Under the pieces are notes generated by a model. The model saw only the letters and a program-made list of their open reading frames with translations, did not search any database and was not told the origin of the DNA. A program made the position numbers and the translations under genes. Below are positions 31,220 through 44,096 of a stretch of DNA of 64,000 nt, piece by piece. Source of the DNA: Balaenoptera acutorostrata (taxonomy: Eukaryota > Chordata > Mammalia > Artiodactyla > Balaenopteridae); contig NC_080064.1 of NCBI RefSeq assembly GCF_949987535.1, positions 42,923,937 to 42,987,936 on the forward strand, read 5' to 3'. How positions within the stretch are numbered: position 1 is the first letter of the stretch; each line of letters begins with the position of its first letter.

Positions 31220-33456
31220 AAAAAATTTTTTATTTTATATTGGAGTATAGTTGATATACAATGTTGTGTTAGTTTCAGGTGTACAGCAAAGTGATTCAGT
31301 TATACATATGTATATATCTATTCTTTTTAAGATTCTTTTCCCATATAGATTATTATAGAATACTGAGTAGAGTTCCCTGTGCTATACAGTAGGTCCTTGT
31401 TGATTATCTATTTTGTATATAGTAGTGTGTATATATTAATCCTAAATCTCTGATTTACCCTCCCCCCACACCTTTCCCCTTTGGTAACCACAAGTTTGTT
31501 TTCTATGTCTGTAAGTCTGTTCATGTTTTATAAATAAGTTCATTTGTATCATTTTTTAAGATTCCACATATAAGTGATATCATGTGATATTTGTCTTTCT
31601 CTATCTGACTTACTTCACTTAGTATGATAATCTCTAGATCTATCCATGGTGCTGCAAATGGCATACCTTTTGTGTTTCCATTCTTTTTTTATGGCTGAGT
31701 AATATTCCATTGTATATATGTACCACATCTTCTTCTTCTTCTTTTTTTTAATTGGAGTATAGTTGCTTTGCAATGTTGTGTTAGTTTCTGTTAGTTTCTG
31801 CTGTACAGCAAAGTGAATCAGCTATATGTATACATATATCCCCTCTTTTTTGGATTTCCTTCCCATTTAGGTCAGAGCATTGAGTTCCCTGTGCTCTACA
31901 GTAGGTTCTCATTAGTTATCTATTTGATACATAGTAGTGTATATATGTCAATCCCAATCTCCCAATTCATCCTCCCCTCCCCTCCCCCCTTGGGATCCAT
32001 ATGTTTGTTCTCTACATCTGTGTCTCTATTTCTGCTTTGCAAATAAGTTCATCTGTGTCATTTTTCTAGATTCTGCATATAAGCGACTTGTACGATATTT
32101 GTTTTTCTCTTTCTGACTGACTTCACTCTGTATGGCAGTCTCTAGTCCATCCGTGTTTCTGCAAATGACACAGTTTTGTTCCTTTCTATGGCTGAGTAAT
32201 ATTCCATTGTATATATGTACCACATCTTCTTTATCCATGTTGATGGGCATTTAGGTTGTGTCCATGTCCTGGCTATTGTAGACAGTGCTGCAATGAACAT
32301 TGGGGTGCATGTATCTTTTTGAATTATGGTTTTCTCTGGGTATATACCCAGTAGTGGTATTGGTGTGTCATATGGTAGTTCTATTTTAGTCTTTCAAGGA
32401 AACTCCATACTGTTCTCCATAGTGGCTGTATCAATTTACATTCCCACCAACAGCGTAAGAGGGTTCCCTTTTCTCCACACCCTCTCCGGCATTTACTGTT
32501 TGTAGATTTTTTGATGACGACCATTCTGATCAGTGTGAGATGATACCTCATTGTAGTTTTGATTTGCATATCTCTAATAATTAGCAATGTTGAGCATCTT
32601 TTCATGTGTTTGTTGGCCATCTGTATGTCTTCTTTGGAGAAATTTCTATTTAGGTCTTCCACCCATTTTTTGATTGGGTTGTTTGTTTGGTTGGTTTTTT
32701 TGATATTGAGCTGTATGGGCTGTTTGTATATTTTGGAGATTAATTCTTGTTGGTTGCATCATTTGCAAATATTTTCTCCCATTCTGTGAGTTGACTTTTC
32801 ATTTTGTTTATGGTTTCCTTTGCTGTGCAAAAGCTTTTAAGTTTAACTAGGTCCCATTTGTTTATTTTTATTTTTATTTTTGTTACTCTAAGAGGTGGAT
32901 CCAAAAAGATATGACTGCGATTTATGTCAGAGAGTGTTCTGCCTATGTTTTCCTCTAAGAGTTTTATAGTATCCAGTCTTACATTTAGGTCTTTAATCCA
33001 TTTTGAGTTTATTTTTGTGTATAGTTTTAGAGAATGTTCTAATTTCATTCTTTTACATGTAACTGTCCAGTTTTCCAAGCACCACTTATTGAAGAGACCA
33101 TCTTTTCCCCATTGTATGTTCTTGCTTCCTTTGTCATAGATTAATTGACCATAGGTGCGTGTGTTTACTTCTGGGCTTTCTATCCTGTTCCATTGATGTA
33201 TATGTCTGTCTTTGTGCCAGTACCGTACTGTTTTGGTTACTGTAGCTTTATAGTATAGTTTGAAGTCAGGAAGCCTCATTCCTCCAGCTCTGTTTTTCTT
33301 TCTCAAGATTGCTTTGGCTATTCAGGGTCTTTTGTGTTTCCATACAAAATTTAAGATTTTTTGTTCTAGATCTGCAAAAAATGCCATTGGTAATTTGATA
33401 GGGATTTCATTGAATCTGTAGATTGCCTTGGGTAGTATAGTCATTTCACATTACTG
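31220..33456 (-). mobile_element. L1-F: 5'-truncated L1 with duplicated tail
   Basis: Flanked by an exact 14-bp target duplication AGGCAGCTTCATTT (31206-31219 and 33457-33470). Minus strand: the 3' UTR comes first (31220-31737, older type). A second 3' UTR starts at a new T-rich run (31738-32230), and the ORF2 C-terminal half follows to about 33456. The second tail joins the ORF2 part seamlessly, so the 3' end of the element occurs twice in tandem. ORF2 is truncated near the beginning of its C-terminal half. Confidence 0.85.
32240..33440 (-). pseudogene. L1-F ORF2 C-terminal part, broken
   Basis: Open pieces at 33306-32740 (188 codons: [42 protein letters not shown]-like text, then TAKETINKM) and 32662-32381 ([38 protein letters not shown]). 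In the Cys-rich motif the usual CW is CR and the usual HC is RC. There is no endonuclease or reverse transcriptase palm here because the element is 5'-truncated. Confidence 0.85.
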
Positions 33457-33470
33457 AGGCAGCTTCATTT

Positions 33471-35185
33471 TATGATTAGTTTTCTTACTACATTCTTCAG
33501 CAGATTCTTTCTAATGGAATTTTTTACTAATTCTTAGAATTTTTCAAAGTAATTTTAATCATCATAATAAATGATTTAATATTGAATAACAAAGTGATTT
33601 AAAATATCTGCTTAATTATGGTTGTATTTTACTATGATTTTCAGGTCAAATAAAAGGGAATCAATATCAGTGCTGAACTAAACTACTTATATTGGACAGC
33701 TACCATCTTCAAATTCAGAGCAGGCCACACTTCAAATTCAGAGCAGGTCACAGTTAAATAAATAAAGAATTTAATTTATTAAAGGGCTGGGAAGAAAAAT
33801 TATTTTATGGATGTTAGAAAAGCAGAGTTTCAACAGAAAATACGAAACAAAGGCAAGAATTGGCAACAAAAACTTTTATTTGAAAATATTTTAAGGATCA
33901 TTTAATATGGTAAACAAAAAGAATATCAGTGAAATTAAAATATCTATTTAAAAAAGCTAAAAAGAAAAAAAGAAACAGTTCTGCTTTAACAGCAAAAAAA
34001 AATATTGTTTAGAATTATAAGAAGTTTGAAGAAATACATATAAGATGTATCAGATTACATACTATGAAGGAATTTTAAATTACTTTACCTAAGTAGGCAG
34101 TTGAAAAGAATACCAATTCAACTAACTTTAATAAATATTAACTATGTGCTCTGACATATGGTTGGTAAATGCATTAAGAAAATCTTGTGGGAATAAAGCA
34201 TCTCAGTATTAAATTTAACCAACTCTTTTCAGGACAATGAAAACAATCATTTCAAACTAAAAATGAAAAAGATATTATGTTTTTACTGCATTGCTAACAT
34301 TTCTTAACTCAAAGATAATTCATCAGAAGTTTCAGATCATAGAAACCATATGACCCGTTTAAATCACTACACTTAAAAAATGTTTTATGTGTTAAACAGG
34401 AAAATAAAGGAAAAACCCCACAGTGTTTTATTTAAAGCATGTCATGGAGGATTATGGTTTTAAAGTAGTTTAATAAATGGTTGAAACTCTTGGCAAGTAT
34501 TCTCAGAATTTACCAAATTTACCCTAAAGGGAAAGTAAAGATTCTTCATCCTTACTAACCTCTGTTAAACAAAAATCAACCTAAGTGCAAAAGAGTCACC
34601 AAGTTATAGAAAATGTAGGTTTGATTGTAATCAAACAAGCATACACAAGGTAATTCAAGAACCTTTGTAATAAAGTGAGTAACAGATTTTCAAACAGTTA
34701 CTCAGTCTATTTTAAAATGCAAAAGTAGAGCAGCAGCTTGAGAATTTGTTCAAGAAAAAATTCCTATGTTCATTTAAATTGGCAAAGATTATGAGATTTA
34801 AATATAGTCATGCGATAGAATCTTCAGAACATTTTGAAAGAATTTCACCCAGATCTACAAAATAGTGTTTTAAAGGCCAAATGGAAAATGTCACAAAAGA
34901 ATCAGAAGTTTTATATGATATATTTAAATTGATAAGTGACAGGAATGAATCACAAAAGAGACAGGTATCTAAGGTAAAAAATATTCTTGTAAAGAAGCAA
35001 CATGTAAATCTAGAAATGTGATCTAAAGTCAACATCGCATTTCTTACTAGATCACATTCAAATAATGCAAATATATCAGAGTAATCAGTACATTTATGGG
35101 AGAATTAATGACAGTCTTCTAAAAGTTGAATATATTACTTAAGGCTAGAAAATTGTAGTCTTCTCATAAATATATTCTTTTTTTT
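33471..35185. other. Unassigned AT-rich sequence
   Basis: About 1.7 kb, strongly AT-rich, with no long frame. The longest minus-strand frame (34808-35035) is 75 codons, Phe/Leu-rich and unconvincing. A small exact-type tandem duplication lies at 33707-33752. I recognise no repeat family. Confidence 0.4.
33707..33752. repeat. 23-bp tandem duplication
   Basis: CTTCAAATTCAGAGCAGG followed by C or T and then CACA occurs twice in a row (33707-33729 and 33730-33752), with 22 of 23 bases identical. Confidence 0.9.
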
Positions 35186-35189
35186 TAAG

Positions 35190-35820
35190 CTACAAAATTG
35201 CAGCTTCAGTGGGAAACACAAATTTGTTATTACACAGTTATGGTAAGTCAGAACTCTGGGCCTGGATCAGCTAGATTCTCTGCTTAGGGTCCCACAAGTC
35301 TGAAATCAGTCTTGGGTGGGGCTGTTATCTCATTCAAGTCTTGGGGTCCTCTTCCACATTTATTGGTTCTTGGCAGAATTCAGTCCCTTACAGTTGTAGG
35401 ATTTAAATCCCTATTTTCATGCTGTCTGTCAACAAGGGGCATTCTCAGCTCCTAGTGGTTGACTACCATTCCATGCTACATGGCCCTCTCTACAATATGG
35501 CAAATTGCTCCTTCAAGGCTAACAGGAGACTCTCTCTAACTTATTCCAACTGTGACCTCTAAATCCTCTTTAGAGTTCACCTGATTAGGTTGGGATCACT
35601 CAAGATAATCTCCCTTTTGATTAACTTAAAGTCAACTAATAATAAGTCTTAATTATATCTGCAAAATCTCTTGACCTGTGCCATATAATATAACCTAACC
35701 ACAGAATTAGTATCCCATCATATTTACAGGTCCCATCTGCATCCGAGGAGAGAGGATTATACAGGGCATGTACACCAGAGGAAAGGAATCTTAGGGACCA
35801 TCTCAGAATTCTAACAGAAT
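35190..35820. repeat. Old interspersed repeat, family not assigned
   Basis: Contains text I associate with a common old mammalian repeat: TGGGATCACTCAAGATAATC, AATATAACCTAACCACAG, TCCCATCATATTTACAGGTC and GGGACCATCTCAGAATTCTA. No coding sequence. I cannot fix the family or the strand. Confidence 0.45.
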
Positions 35821-35987
35821 TAGGATGAAGATATATGAATGTTAACTTGCAGCAGATTAATGGAATATTGAAAGGAGTGTTCTGGGTTGGTTTTTTTTTC
35901 TGTTGACCACCAACAGAAAAAACATTGGATTATAAATTCCTGAGTTCAAAGGGCACTATACTATGCACGAGATAAAAACAAATGGGA

Positions 35988-36187
35988 GGGACTTCCCTAA
36001 TGTTCCAGTGGGTGGGACTCCACACTCCCAGTGTGGGGGGCCCAGGTTCCATCCCTGGTCAGGGAACTAGATCCTGCACGCATGCCACAGCTAAGAGTTC
36101 GCATGCTGCAATTAAGAAGTCTGCGTGTGCCACAACTAAGACCCAGGGCAGCCAAAATAAATAAGTAAATAAATATTTTAAAAAAAC
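35988..36187 (+). mobile_element. CHR-type SINE
   Basis: Begins GGGACTTCCCTAATGTTCCA, has the tRNA-like head and a longer body (CACAGCTAAGAGTTCGCATG), and ends in AAATAAGTAAATAAAT. Target duplication AAAAACAAATGGGA (35974-35987) and AAAAACAGATGGGA (36188-36201), 13 of 14 identical. Confidence 0.93.
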
Positions 36188-36341
36188 AAAAACAGATGGG
36201 AGCAAAAAGAGTATAAGAACTGGGTTGTCTTAAAGCTGCTGGAGAATTTTAAAGTGGAGTGAAGAGAAAAGAAAGAGTTTGGAAGAAGATAAATAGTGAT
36301 ACAGAGTTCCCCTTTCACCCTGCTTCAAGGAATAGTGTCAA

Positions 36342-36376
36342 TTGTGTGTGTGTGCGTGCATGTGTGTGTGTGTGTG
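36342..36376. repeat. (TG)n microsatellite
   Basis: A run of TG units with two interruptions (GTGCGTGCATG), about 35 bases long. Confidence 0.95.
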
Positions 36377-37420
36377 AATTGAGGAATCAAAAAGGAGTGC
36401 AGATACATACTCTTGTTTTGGCTAGATTTCTAATAGGTAGTGGACTGAGAGCAGCATCCAGCATTATTTAGAAAATGAGAGAATGAGGAACCAGAAAAAT
36501 GGTGGAGTGGCACCTCTCAGTGGGAAAGAGTAGGGTACAGCCTGAGTCCCTGGCTTGATGAGGAGGAAATGTAATATTCCCATATGCTAAAGAGAGGAAG
36601 GGAAATGAGAATTGAAGGAGAAAGATGGTAATGACCAAGGGATCTTAATCATGAGAGAGAAGCAAAGTGACCCTGTAGTATAGGACTTTAGGGTGGACTA
36701 CTAGATGGAGAGTAAGACTGAACCTTCAACATCAGACACTGCCTATACAGAAAGAAGATACTATAAGGACATCAGTTATTGTACCAACAGCCTAGGTGAA
36801 ACCAAGATGGACCACATCCATAGTAGTGAGGGCTTGGATGGCATGTGTGAATTAGACTATAACTGAGTAAATAATACTGAATTTATTTTTAAAACATCAT
36901 AGAATTGAAATAAAATTACTAGAAAGCATCTAGGTTAAGGTTTTTGCCACCAGTAGTCAAACTATTAAAATAACTAAGACTTCGATTTTTGCCCCCCTGA
37001 ATTTTGTGGATTATTGCATGCCTATTAAATATTATACTGTTTACATAGAAACTCACATAACAGAGTTCTACTATAAAGAACTCTTACTGTGTAAGATAAC
37101 TCATCTTTGGACAAGTTTATTATTAGTCATCACTTTCCTGAATTCTGAAGGGAAAGTAAAGCACTAGATTTCAGTAGTAAAGTTACATCCATGTTGCTTA
37201 ATTCTGACCATCAAAGATTCACTTGTGCTTTGGAAATAAAGATTTAAGTGATCTGTTTATTATTAGCTTTTTAATCCTACTGGTATTAGATCCATCTTCA
37301 TAGTCATTAGGCCAATTATAGCAAAGAAATCCATCATATATCAATATCTTCTTTCTTCACACTCTGTAAGAGAAAATTCTTGAGAGATTTCAATCTATAG
37401 ATGGTGCTTAATAAGTCTTT
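36377..37420. other. Unassigned sequence, nothing recognised
   Basis: About 1 kb without a recognised repeat, reading frame or regulatory signal. Confidence 0.4.
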
Positions 37421-37767
37421 TAGGACCTTCAAGATGGCAGAGGACTAAGACATGGAGATAACCTTCCTCCCCACAAATACATCAAAAATACATTTACATG
37501 CGGAACACCTCCTACAGAAGGCTGGCAGAAGACCTCAGACTTCCCAAAAGGCCAGAAAATCCCCAAGTACCTGGGTAGGGCAAAAGAAAAACAGAGATAA
37601 AAGAATAGGGATGGGACCTGCACCTCTGGGAGGGAGCTGTGAAGGAGGAAAAGTTTCTACACACTAGGAAGCCCCTTCACTAGCAGAGAAGCGGGGGGTG
37701 GGCGGGGGGGGACTTCAGAGCCACAGAGGAGAGCTCAGCAACAGGGGTGCAGAGGGCAAAGTGGACA

Positions 37768-38656
37768 AAATGAGAAGACAGAGAAATACGCAACAGATGA
37801 AAAGCAAGGTAAAAACCCAGCAGACCAAACAAATGAAGAGGAAACAGGCAGTCTACCTAAAAAAGAAGTCAGAGTAATGATAGTAAAGATGATCCAAACT
37901 CTTGGAAATAGAATGAAGGAAATACAAGAAATGTTTGACAAGGAACTAGAAGAACTAAAGAGCAAACAATAATGAACAGCACAATAAATGAAGTTATAAA
38001 TTCTCTAGAAGGAATCAGTAGCAGATTAACTAAGGCAGAAGAACGGATAAGTGACCTGGAAGATAAAAGAGTGGAAATAACTTCCACAGAGCAGAATAAA
38101 AAAAAAAGGAATGAAAAGAATTGAGGACAGTCTCAGAGACCTCTGGGACAACATTAAATGCACCAACATTTGAATTATAGGGGTCCCAGAAGAAGAAGAG
38201 AAAAAGAAAGGGACTGAGAAAATATTGGACGACATTATAGTTGAAAACTTCCCTAATATGGGAAAGGCAATAGTCAAGCCCAGGAAACACAGAGAGTCCC
38301 ATACAGGATAAATCCAAGGAGAAACATACAAAGACACATATTAATCAAACTATCAAAACATAAATACAAAGAAAAAATATTAAAAGCAGCAAGGGAAAAG
38401 CAAAAAAATAACATACACGGGAATCCCCATAAAGTTAACAGGTGATCTTTCAGCAGAAACTCTGCAACGCAGACGGGAGTGGCAGCACATATTTAAAGTC
38501 ATGAAAGGGAAAAACCTACAACCAAGATTACTCTACCCAGCAAGGATCTCATTCAGATTTGATGGAGAAATTAAAACCTTTACAGACAAGCAAAAGTTAA
38601 GAGAATTCAGTACTACCAAGCCAGCTTTACAACAAATGCTAAAGGAACTTCTCTAG
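37768..38656 (+). pseudogene. L1-G ORF1, broken
   Basis: Starts near ATGAGAAGACAGAGAAATAC. Coiled-coil text (RISDLEDKRVEIT type) runs through 37980-38100, and NPRRNI-like and LSAETLQ-like C-terminal segments follow to about 38656. Stops and small indels interrupt it, among them a TGA after AACATT near 38171 and an A-run at 38098-38108. Confidence 0.8.
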
Positions 38657-38713
38657 GCAGGAAACACAAGAGAAGGGAAAGACCTACAAAAACAACCCAA
38701 AACAATTGAGAAA

Positions 38714-41700
38714 ATGGTAATTGGAACATACATATCGATAATTACCTTAAATGTAAATTAATTAAATGCTCCAACCAAAAGACATAGACTGACTGAATGA
38801 ATACAAAAACAAGACCCGTATATATGCTGTCTACAAGAGACACACTTCAGACCCAGGGACACATACAGACTGAAAATGAGGGGATGGAAAAAGATATTCC
38901 ATGCAAAAGAAAATCAAAAGAAAGCTGGAGTAGCAATACTCATCATAAAATAGACTTTAAAATAAAGACTATTACAAGAGACAAAGAAGGACACTACATA
39001 ATGATCAAGGGATCAATCCAAGAAGATGATATAACAATTGTAAATACTTAGGCAGCCAACATAGCACCTCAATACATAAGGCAAATGCTAACAGACATAA
39101 AAGGGGAAATCAACAGTAATACAATCATAGTAGGGAACTTTAACACCCCACTTTCATCAATGGACAGATCATCCAAAATGAAAATAAATAAGGAAACACA
39201 AGCTTTAAATGATACATTAATCAAGATGGACTTAAATGATATTTATAGGACATTCCATCCAAAAACAACAGAATACACTTCCTACTTAAGTGCTCATATA
39301 TGACAACCCAAAACTTATGGGATGCAGCAAAAGCAGTTCTAAGAGGGAAGTTTATAGCGATACGAGCCTGCATCAAGAAACAAGAAAAATCTCAAACAAC
39401 CTAACCTTACACCTAAAGCAATTAGAGAAATAAGAGCAAACAAACAAAACCAAAGTTAGCAGAAGGAAAGAAATCATAAAGATCAGATCAGAAATAAACG
39501 AAAAAGAAATGAAGGAAACAATAGCAAAGATCAATAAACTAAAAGCTGGTTCTTTCAGAAGATAAACAAAGTTAATAAGCCATTAGCCAGACTCATCAAG
39601 AAAGAAAGGGAGAAGACTCAAATCAACAGAATTAGAAACGAAAAAGAAGTAACAACTGACACTGCAGAAATACAAAGTATCATGAGAGATTACTGCAAGC
39701 CATTGTATGCCCATTGGAAGAAATGGACAAATTCTTAGAAAAGTACAACCTTCCAAGACTGAACCAGCAAGAAATAGAATATATAAACAGACCAATCACA
39801 AACACTGAAATTGAAACTGTGATTAAAAATCTTCCAACAAACAAAAGCTCAGGACGAGATGGCTTCACAGGTGAATTCTATCAAACATTTAGAGATGAGT
39901 TAGCACCTATCCTTCTCAAACTCTTCCAGAATACAGCAGCAGGAGGAATACTCCCAAAGTCATTCTACAAGGCCACCATCACCCTGATACCAAAACCAGA
40001 CAATGATGTCACAAAAAAAGAAAACTAGAGGCCAGTATCACTGATGAACATAGATGCAAAAATCCTCAACAAAATACTAGCAAACAGAATCCAACAGCAA
40101 ATTAAAAGGATCATACACCATGATCAAGTGGGGTTTATCCCAGGAATGAAAGGATTCTTCAATACACGCAAATCAATCAATGTGATACACCATATTAACA
40201 AATTGAAGGATAAAATCCATATGATAATCGCAATAGATGCAGAAAAAGCTTTTGACAAAATTCAACACCCATTTATGATAAAAACTCTCCAGAAAGTGGG
40301 CATAGAGGGAACGTACCTCAACATAATAAAGCCCATATATGACAAAGCCACAGCCAACATTGTTCTCAATGGTAAAAAAACTGAGACAATTTCCACTAAG
40401 ATCAGGAAGAAGACAAGGTTGCCCACTCTCACCACTATTATTCAACATAGTTTTGGAAGTTTTAGCCACAGCAATCAGAGAAGAAAAAGAAATAAAAGGA
40501 ATCCAAATCGGAAAAGAAGAAGTAAAGCTGTCACTGTTTGCAGATGACATGATACTATACATAGAGAATCCTAAAGATGTCACTAGAAAACTACTATAGC
40601 CAATCAATGAATTTGGTAAAGTAGCAGGATACAAAATTAATGCACAGAAATCTCTTGCATTCCTATACACTAATGATGAAAAATCTGAAAGAGAAATTAA
40701 GGAAACACTCCCATTTACCATTGCAAGAAAAAGAATAAAATACCTAGGAATAAACCTGCCTAAGGAGACAAAAGACTTGTATGCAGAAAACTATAAAGCA
40801 CTGATGAAAGAAATTAAAGATGATACAAACAGAGGGAGAGATATACCATGTTCTCGGATTGGAAAAATCAACATTGTGAAAATGACTATACCATACAAAG
40901 CAATCTACAGAATCAATGCAATCCCTATCAAACTACCAATGGCATTTTTCACAGAGCTAGAACAAAAAAATTCACAATATGTATGGAAACACAAAAGACC
41001 CCGCATAGCCTAAGCAATCTTGAGAACGAAAAATTGAGCTGGAGGAATCAGCCTCCCTGACTTCAGACTATACTATAAAGCTACAGTAATCAAGGCAGTA
41101 TGGTACTGGCACAAAAACAGAAATAGATCAATGGAAAAGGATAGAAAGCCCAGAGATAAACCCACGCACATATGGTCACTTTATCTTTGATAAAGGAGGC
41201 AAGAAAATACAATGGAGAAAAAACAGCCTCTTCAATAAGTGGTGCTGGGAAAACTGGAGAGCTACACGTAAAAGAATGAAATCAGAACACTCCCTAACAC
41301 CATACACAAAAATAAACTCAAAATGGATTAAAGACCTAAATGTAAAGCCAGACCCTATAAAACTCTTAGAGCAAAACACAGGAAGAACACTGTTTGACAC
41401 ATATCACAGAAAGATCCTTTTTGATCCACCTCCTAGAGAAATGGAAATAAAGACAAAAATAAACAAATGGGGCCTAATGAAACTTAAAAGCTTTTGCACA
41501 GCAAAGGAAACCATAAACAAGACGAAAAGACAACCCTCAGAATGGGAGAAAATATTTGCAAATGCAGCAACTGACAAAGGATTAATCTCCAAAATATACA
41601 AGCAACTCATGCAGCTCAATATCAAAAAAACCAACAACCCAATCATAAAATGGGTAGAAGACCTAAATAGACATTTCTCCAAAGAAGACATACAGATGGC

Positions 41701-42160
41701 CAAGAGGCACATGAAAGGATGCTCAACATCACTAATTATTAGAGAAATGCAAATCAAAACTACAATGAGGTACCACGTCACACTGGTCAGAATGGCTATC
41801 ATCAAAACATCTACAAACAATAAATGCTGGAGAAGGTGTGGAGAAAAGGGAACCCTCTTGCACTGTTGGTGGGAATGTAAATTGATACAGCCACTATGGA
41901 GAACAGTATGGAGGTTCCTTAAAAAACTAAAACTAGAACTACCATACGACCCAGCAATCCCACTACTGGGCATATACCCTGAGAAAACCATAATTCAAAA
42001 ATAGTCATGTACCAAAATGTTCATTGCAGCTCTATTTACAACAGCCAGGACATGGAAGCAACCTAAGTGTCCATCGACAGATGAATGGATAAAGAAGATG
42101 TGACACATATATACAATGGAATATTACTCAGCCATAAAAGGAAACGAAATTGAGTTATTT
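38714..42160 (+). pseudogene. L1-G ORF2, broken; two C-terminal stops shared with L1-J
   Basis: The ATG at 38714 opens an endonuclease with early stops; pieces with GHYIMIKGSIQEDD (39000 region) and VGNFNTPLSSMDRSS (39130 region) are visible. Near 39300 the text jumps from SAH to the linker ([14 protein letters not shown]), losing the end of the endonuclease including the SDHN segment. Fingers at 39714-40028, palm at 40044-40547 and 40339-40599 ([15 protein letters not shown]), C-terminal part at 41276-42004 (242 codons, [18 protein letters not shown]). TAG at 42002-42004 and TGA at 42101-42103 cut off the last part of the protein. L1-J has both stops at the same places. Confidence 0.88.
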
Positions 42161-42603
42161 GTAGTGAGGTGGATGGACCTAGAGTCTGTCATACAGAGTG
42201 AAGTAAGTCAGAAAGAGAAAAACAAATACCATATGCTAACACATATATAGGAACCTAGATGAACAGGACAGGAATAAGGAAGCAGACATAGAGAATGGAT
42301 TTGAGGATACGTGGAGGGGAAGGGTAAGCTGGGACAAAGTGAAAGAAGTAGAATTGACATATATACACTACCAAATGTAAAATAGATAGCTAGTGGGAAG
42401 CAGCTGCATAGCACAGGGAGATCAGCTCAGTGCTTTGTGATCACCTAGAGGGGTGGGATAGGGAGGGTTGGAGGGAGATGCAAGATGGAGGGGATATGGG
42501 GATATATGTATACATATAACTGATTTACTTTGTTATACAGCAGAAACTAACACAACATTGTAAAACAATTATACCCCAATAAAGATGTTAAATTTAAAAA
42601 AAT

Positions 42604-44096
42604 GTCTTTTGTATTTGGTTTATTGACATACAATTGACATACAATATTATGTAAACTTAAGGTATACAAACATGATGACCTGATACATGTATGTATTGTG
42701 AAATGACTACCACAGTACAGTTAGTCAACACTTCTGTCACTTCACATAATAACCTTTTTGGTGTGTGGTCAGAATATTTACAATCAATTCTGTTAGCAAC
42801 CTTCAAATATTTAACACTATTGTTAACTCTAATCACCGTGTTGTACATTAGATCCCCGGACTTATTCATCTTATAACTGAAAATTTATACCCTTGACCAG
42901 CATATCCCCATCTCCCTCAGCCACCAGCCCCTGTCAACCACCATTCTAGTCTGTTTCTATGAGACTGGCATTTCTAGATTCCACATATAAGTGAAATCAT
43001 ACAGTATTTTCTTTCTCTGACTGACTGACTTCACATAGCATAATGCCCTCAAGGTCTATCTATGTTGTCGCAAATGTCAAGATTTCCTTTTTTTATAGCT
43101 GAATAATACTCCATTGTGTATATATACAACATTTCCTTTATCCATTATTCTATTGATGAGTGCTTCAGTTGTTTCCACCTCGTGGATATTGTAAATAATG
43201 CTGCAATGAACATGGGGGATGCAGATATTTCTTCAAGATAGTGATTTCATTTCCTTCAGTTAAATACCAAGAAGTGGGATTGCTGGATCATATGATAGAT
43301 CTCTTTTTAATTTTTTAAGGAACTTCTATACTGTTTTCCAGTGGATGTACCAATTTACATTCCCACTAAGAATGCAGAAGGGTCAGCTTTTCTCTACATC
43401 CTCACCAACACTTGTTATTCCTTTTCTTTTTGGTAATACCCATTCTGCAGGTGTATTGTGGTTTTAATTTTCCTTTCCCTTATCATTAGTGATTTTGAGC
43501 ATCTTTTCATGTACTTGTTGGCCATTTGTATACCTTCTCTGGCAAAATGTCTATTCAGATCCTCTGCCCACTTTAAAAATCAGATTATTTGTTTTATGCT
43601 ATTGAGTTCTATGGGTTCCGTATATATTTTGGATATTAATCTCTTATCATGTAAGTGGTAAGAAAATATTTTCTCTCATTGTAGGTTGCCTTTTCATTTT
43701 GTTCATTGTTTCTTTTGCTATGCATAAGGTTTTTTAGTATGATGTGGTCCCACTTGTTTATTTTTGCTTTTGATAATCATCAAGGTCAATTTCAGGGAGG
43801 TTTTCCCCTGTTTTCTTCTAGTAATTTTATGGCTTCAAGTCTTACATTTAAGTTTTTAATCCATTTCAAGTTAATTTTTGTGAGAGGTATAAGATAGGGA
43901 TCCAATTTCATTCCTTTCCATGTGAATATCCAGCTTTCCAACACTACTTATTGAAGAGACTGTCCTTTCCTCTTCGAGTATTTTTGGCTCACTTGTCAAA
44001 TATTTGTTCACCATATATGCATGGGTTTATTTCTGGGCTCTCAATTCCATTCCATTGGTCTATGTGTCTGTTTTTATGCCAGTACTATACTGTTTT
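42604..44096 (-). mobile_element. L1-H: old L1 (L1M-type), 3' UTR and ORF2 end
   Basis: The first part, on the plus-strand map, of an old minus-strand L1. It holds the old-type 3' UTR (GGTTTATTGACATACAATTG at its edge), then ORF2 C-terminal text in reverse. The sequence stops at 44096 in the word TACTATACTGTTTT and resumes at 53645 at the next expected L1 base. The five parts (42604-44096, 53645-54490, 55070-56696, 56829-58379, 62625-63690) add up to about 6.4 kb, a full-length L1 with a 5' end near 63690. Confidence 0.82.

Larger units (their letters stand above)
37422..42600 (+). mobile_element. L1-G: complete-ended L1 with internal deletions
   Basis: Has a 5' end (GGACCTTCAAGATGGCAGAG), a shortened 5' UTR, ORF1 (about 37768-38656), ORF2 (38714 to about 42160), the 3' UTR and tail (AATAAAGATGTTAAATTTAA, then A's). 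The flanks AAGTCTTTT (about 37413-37421) and ATGTCTTTT (about 42602-42609) may be a target duplication. At 5.2 kb it is about 1.4 kb short of L1-D: the 5' UTR is reduced to some 340 bases and part of the endonuclease is missing near 39300. Its 3' end lies next to the 3' end of the old L1-H. Confidence 0.88.
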
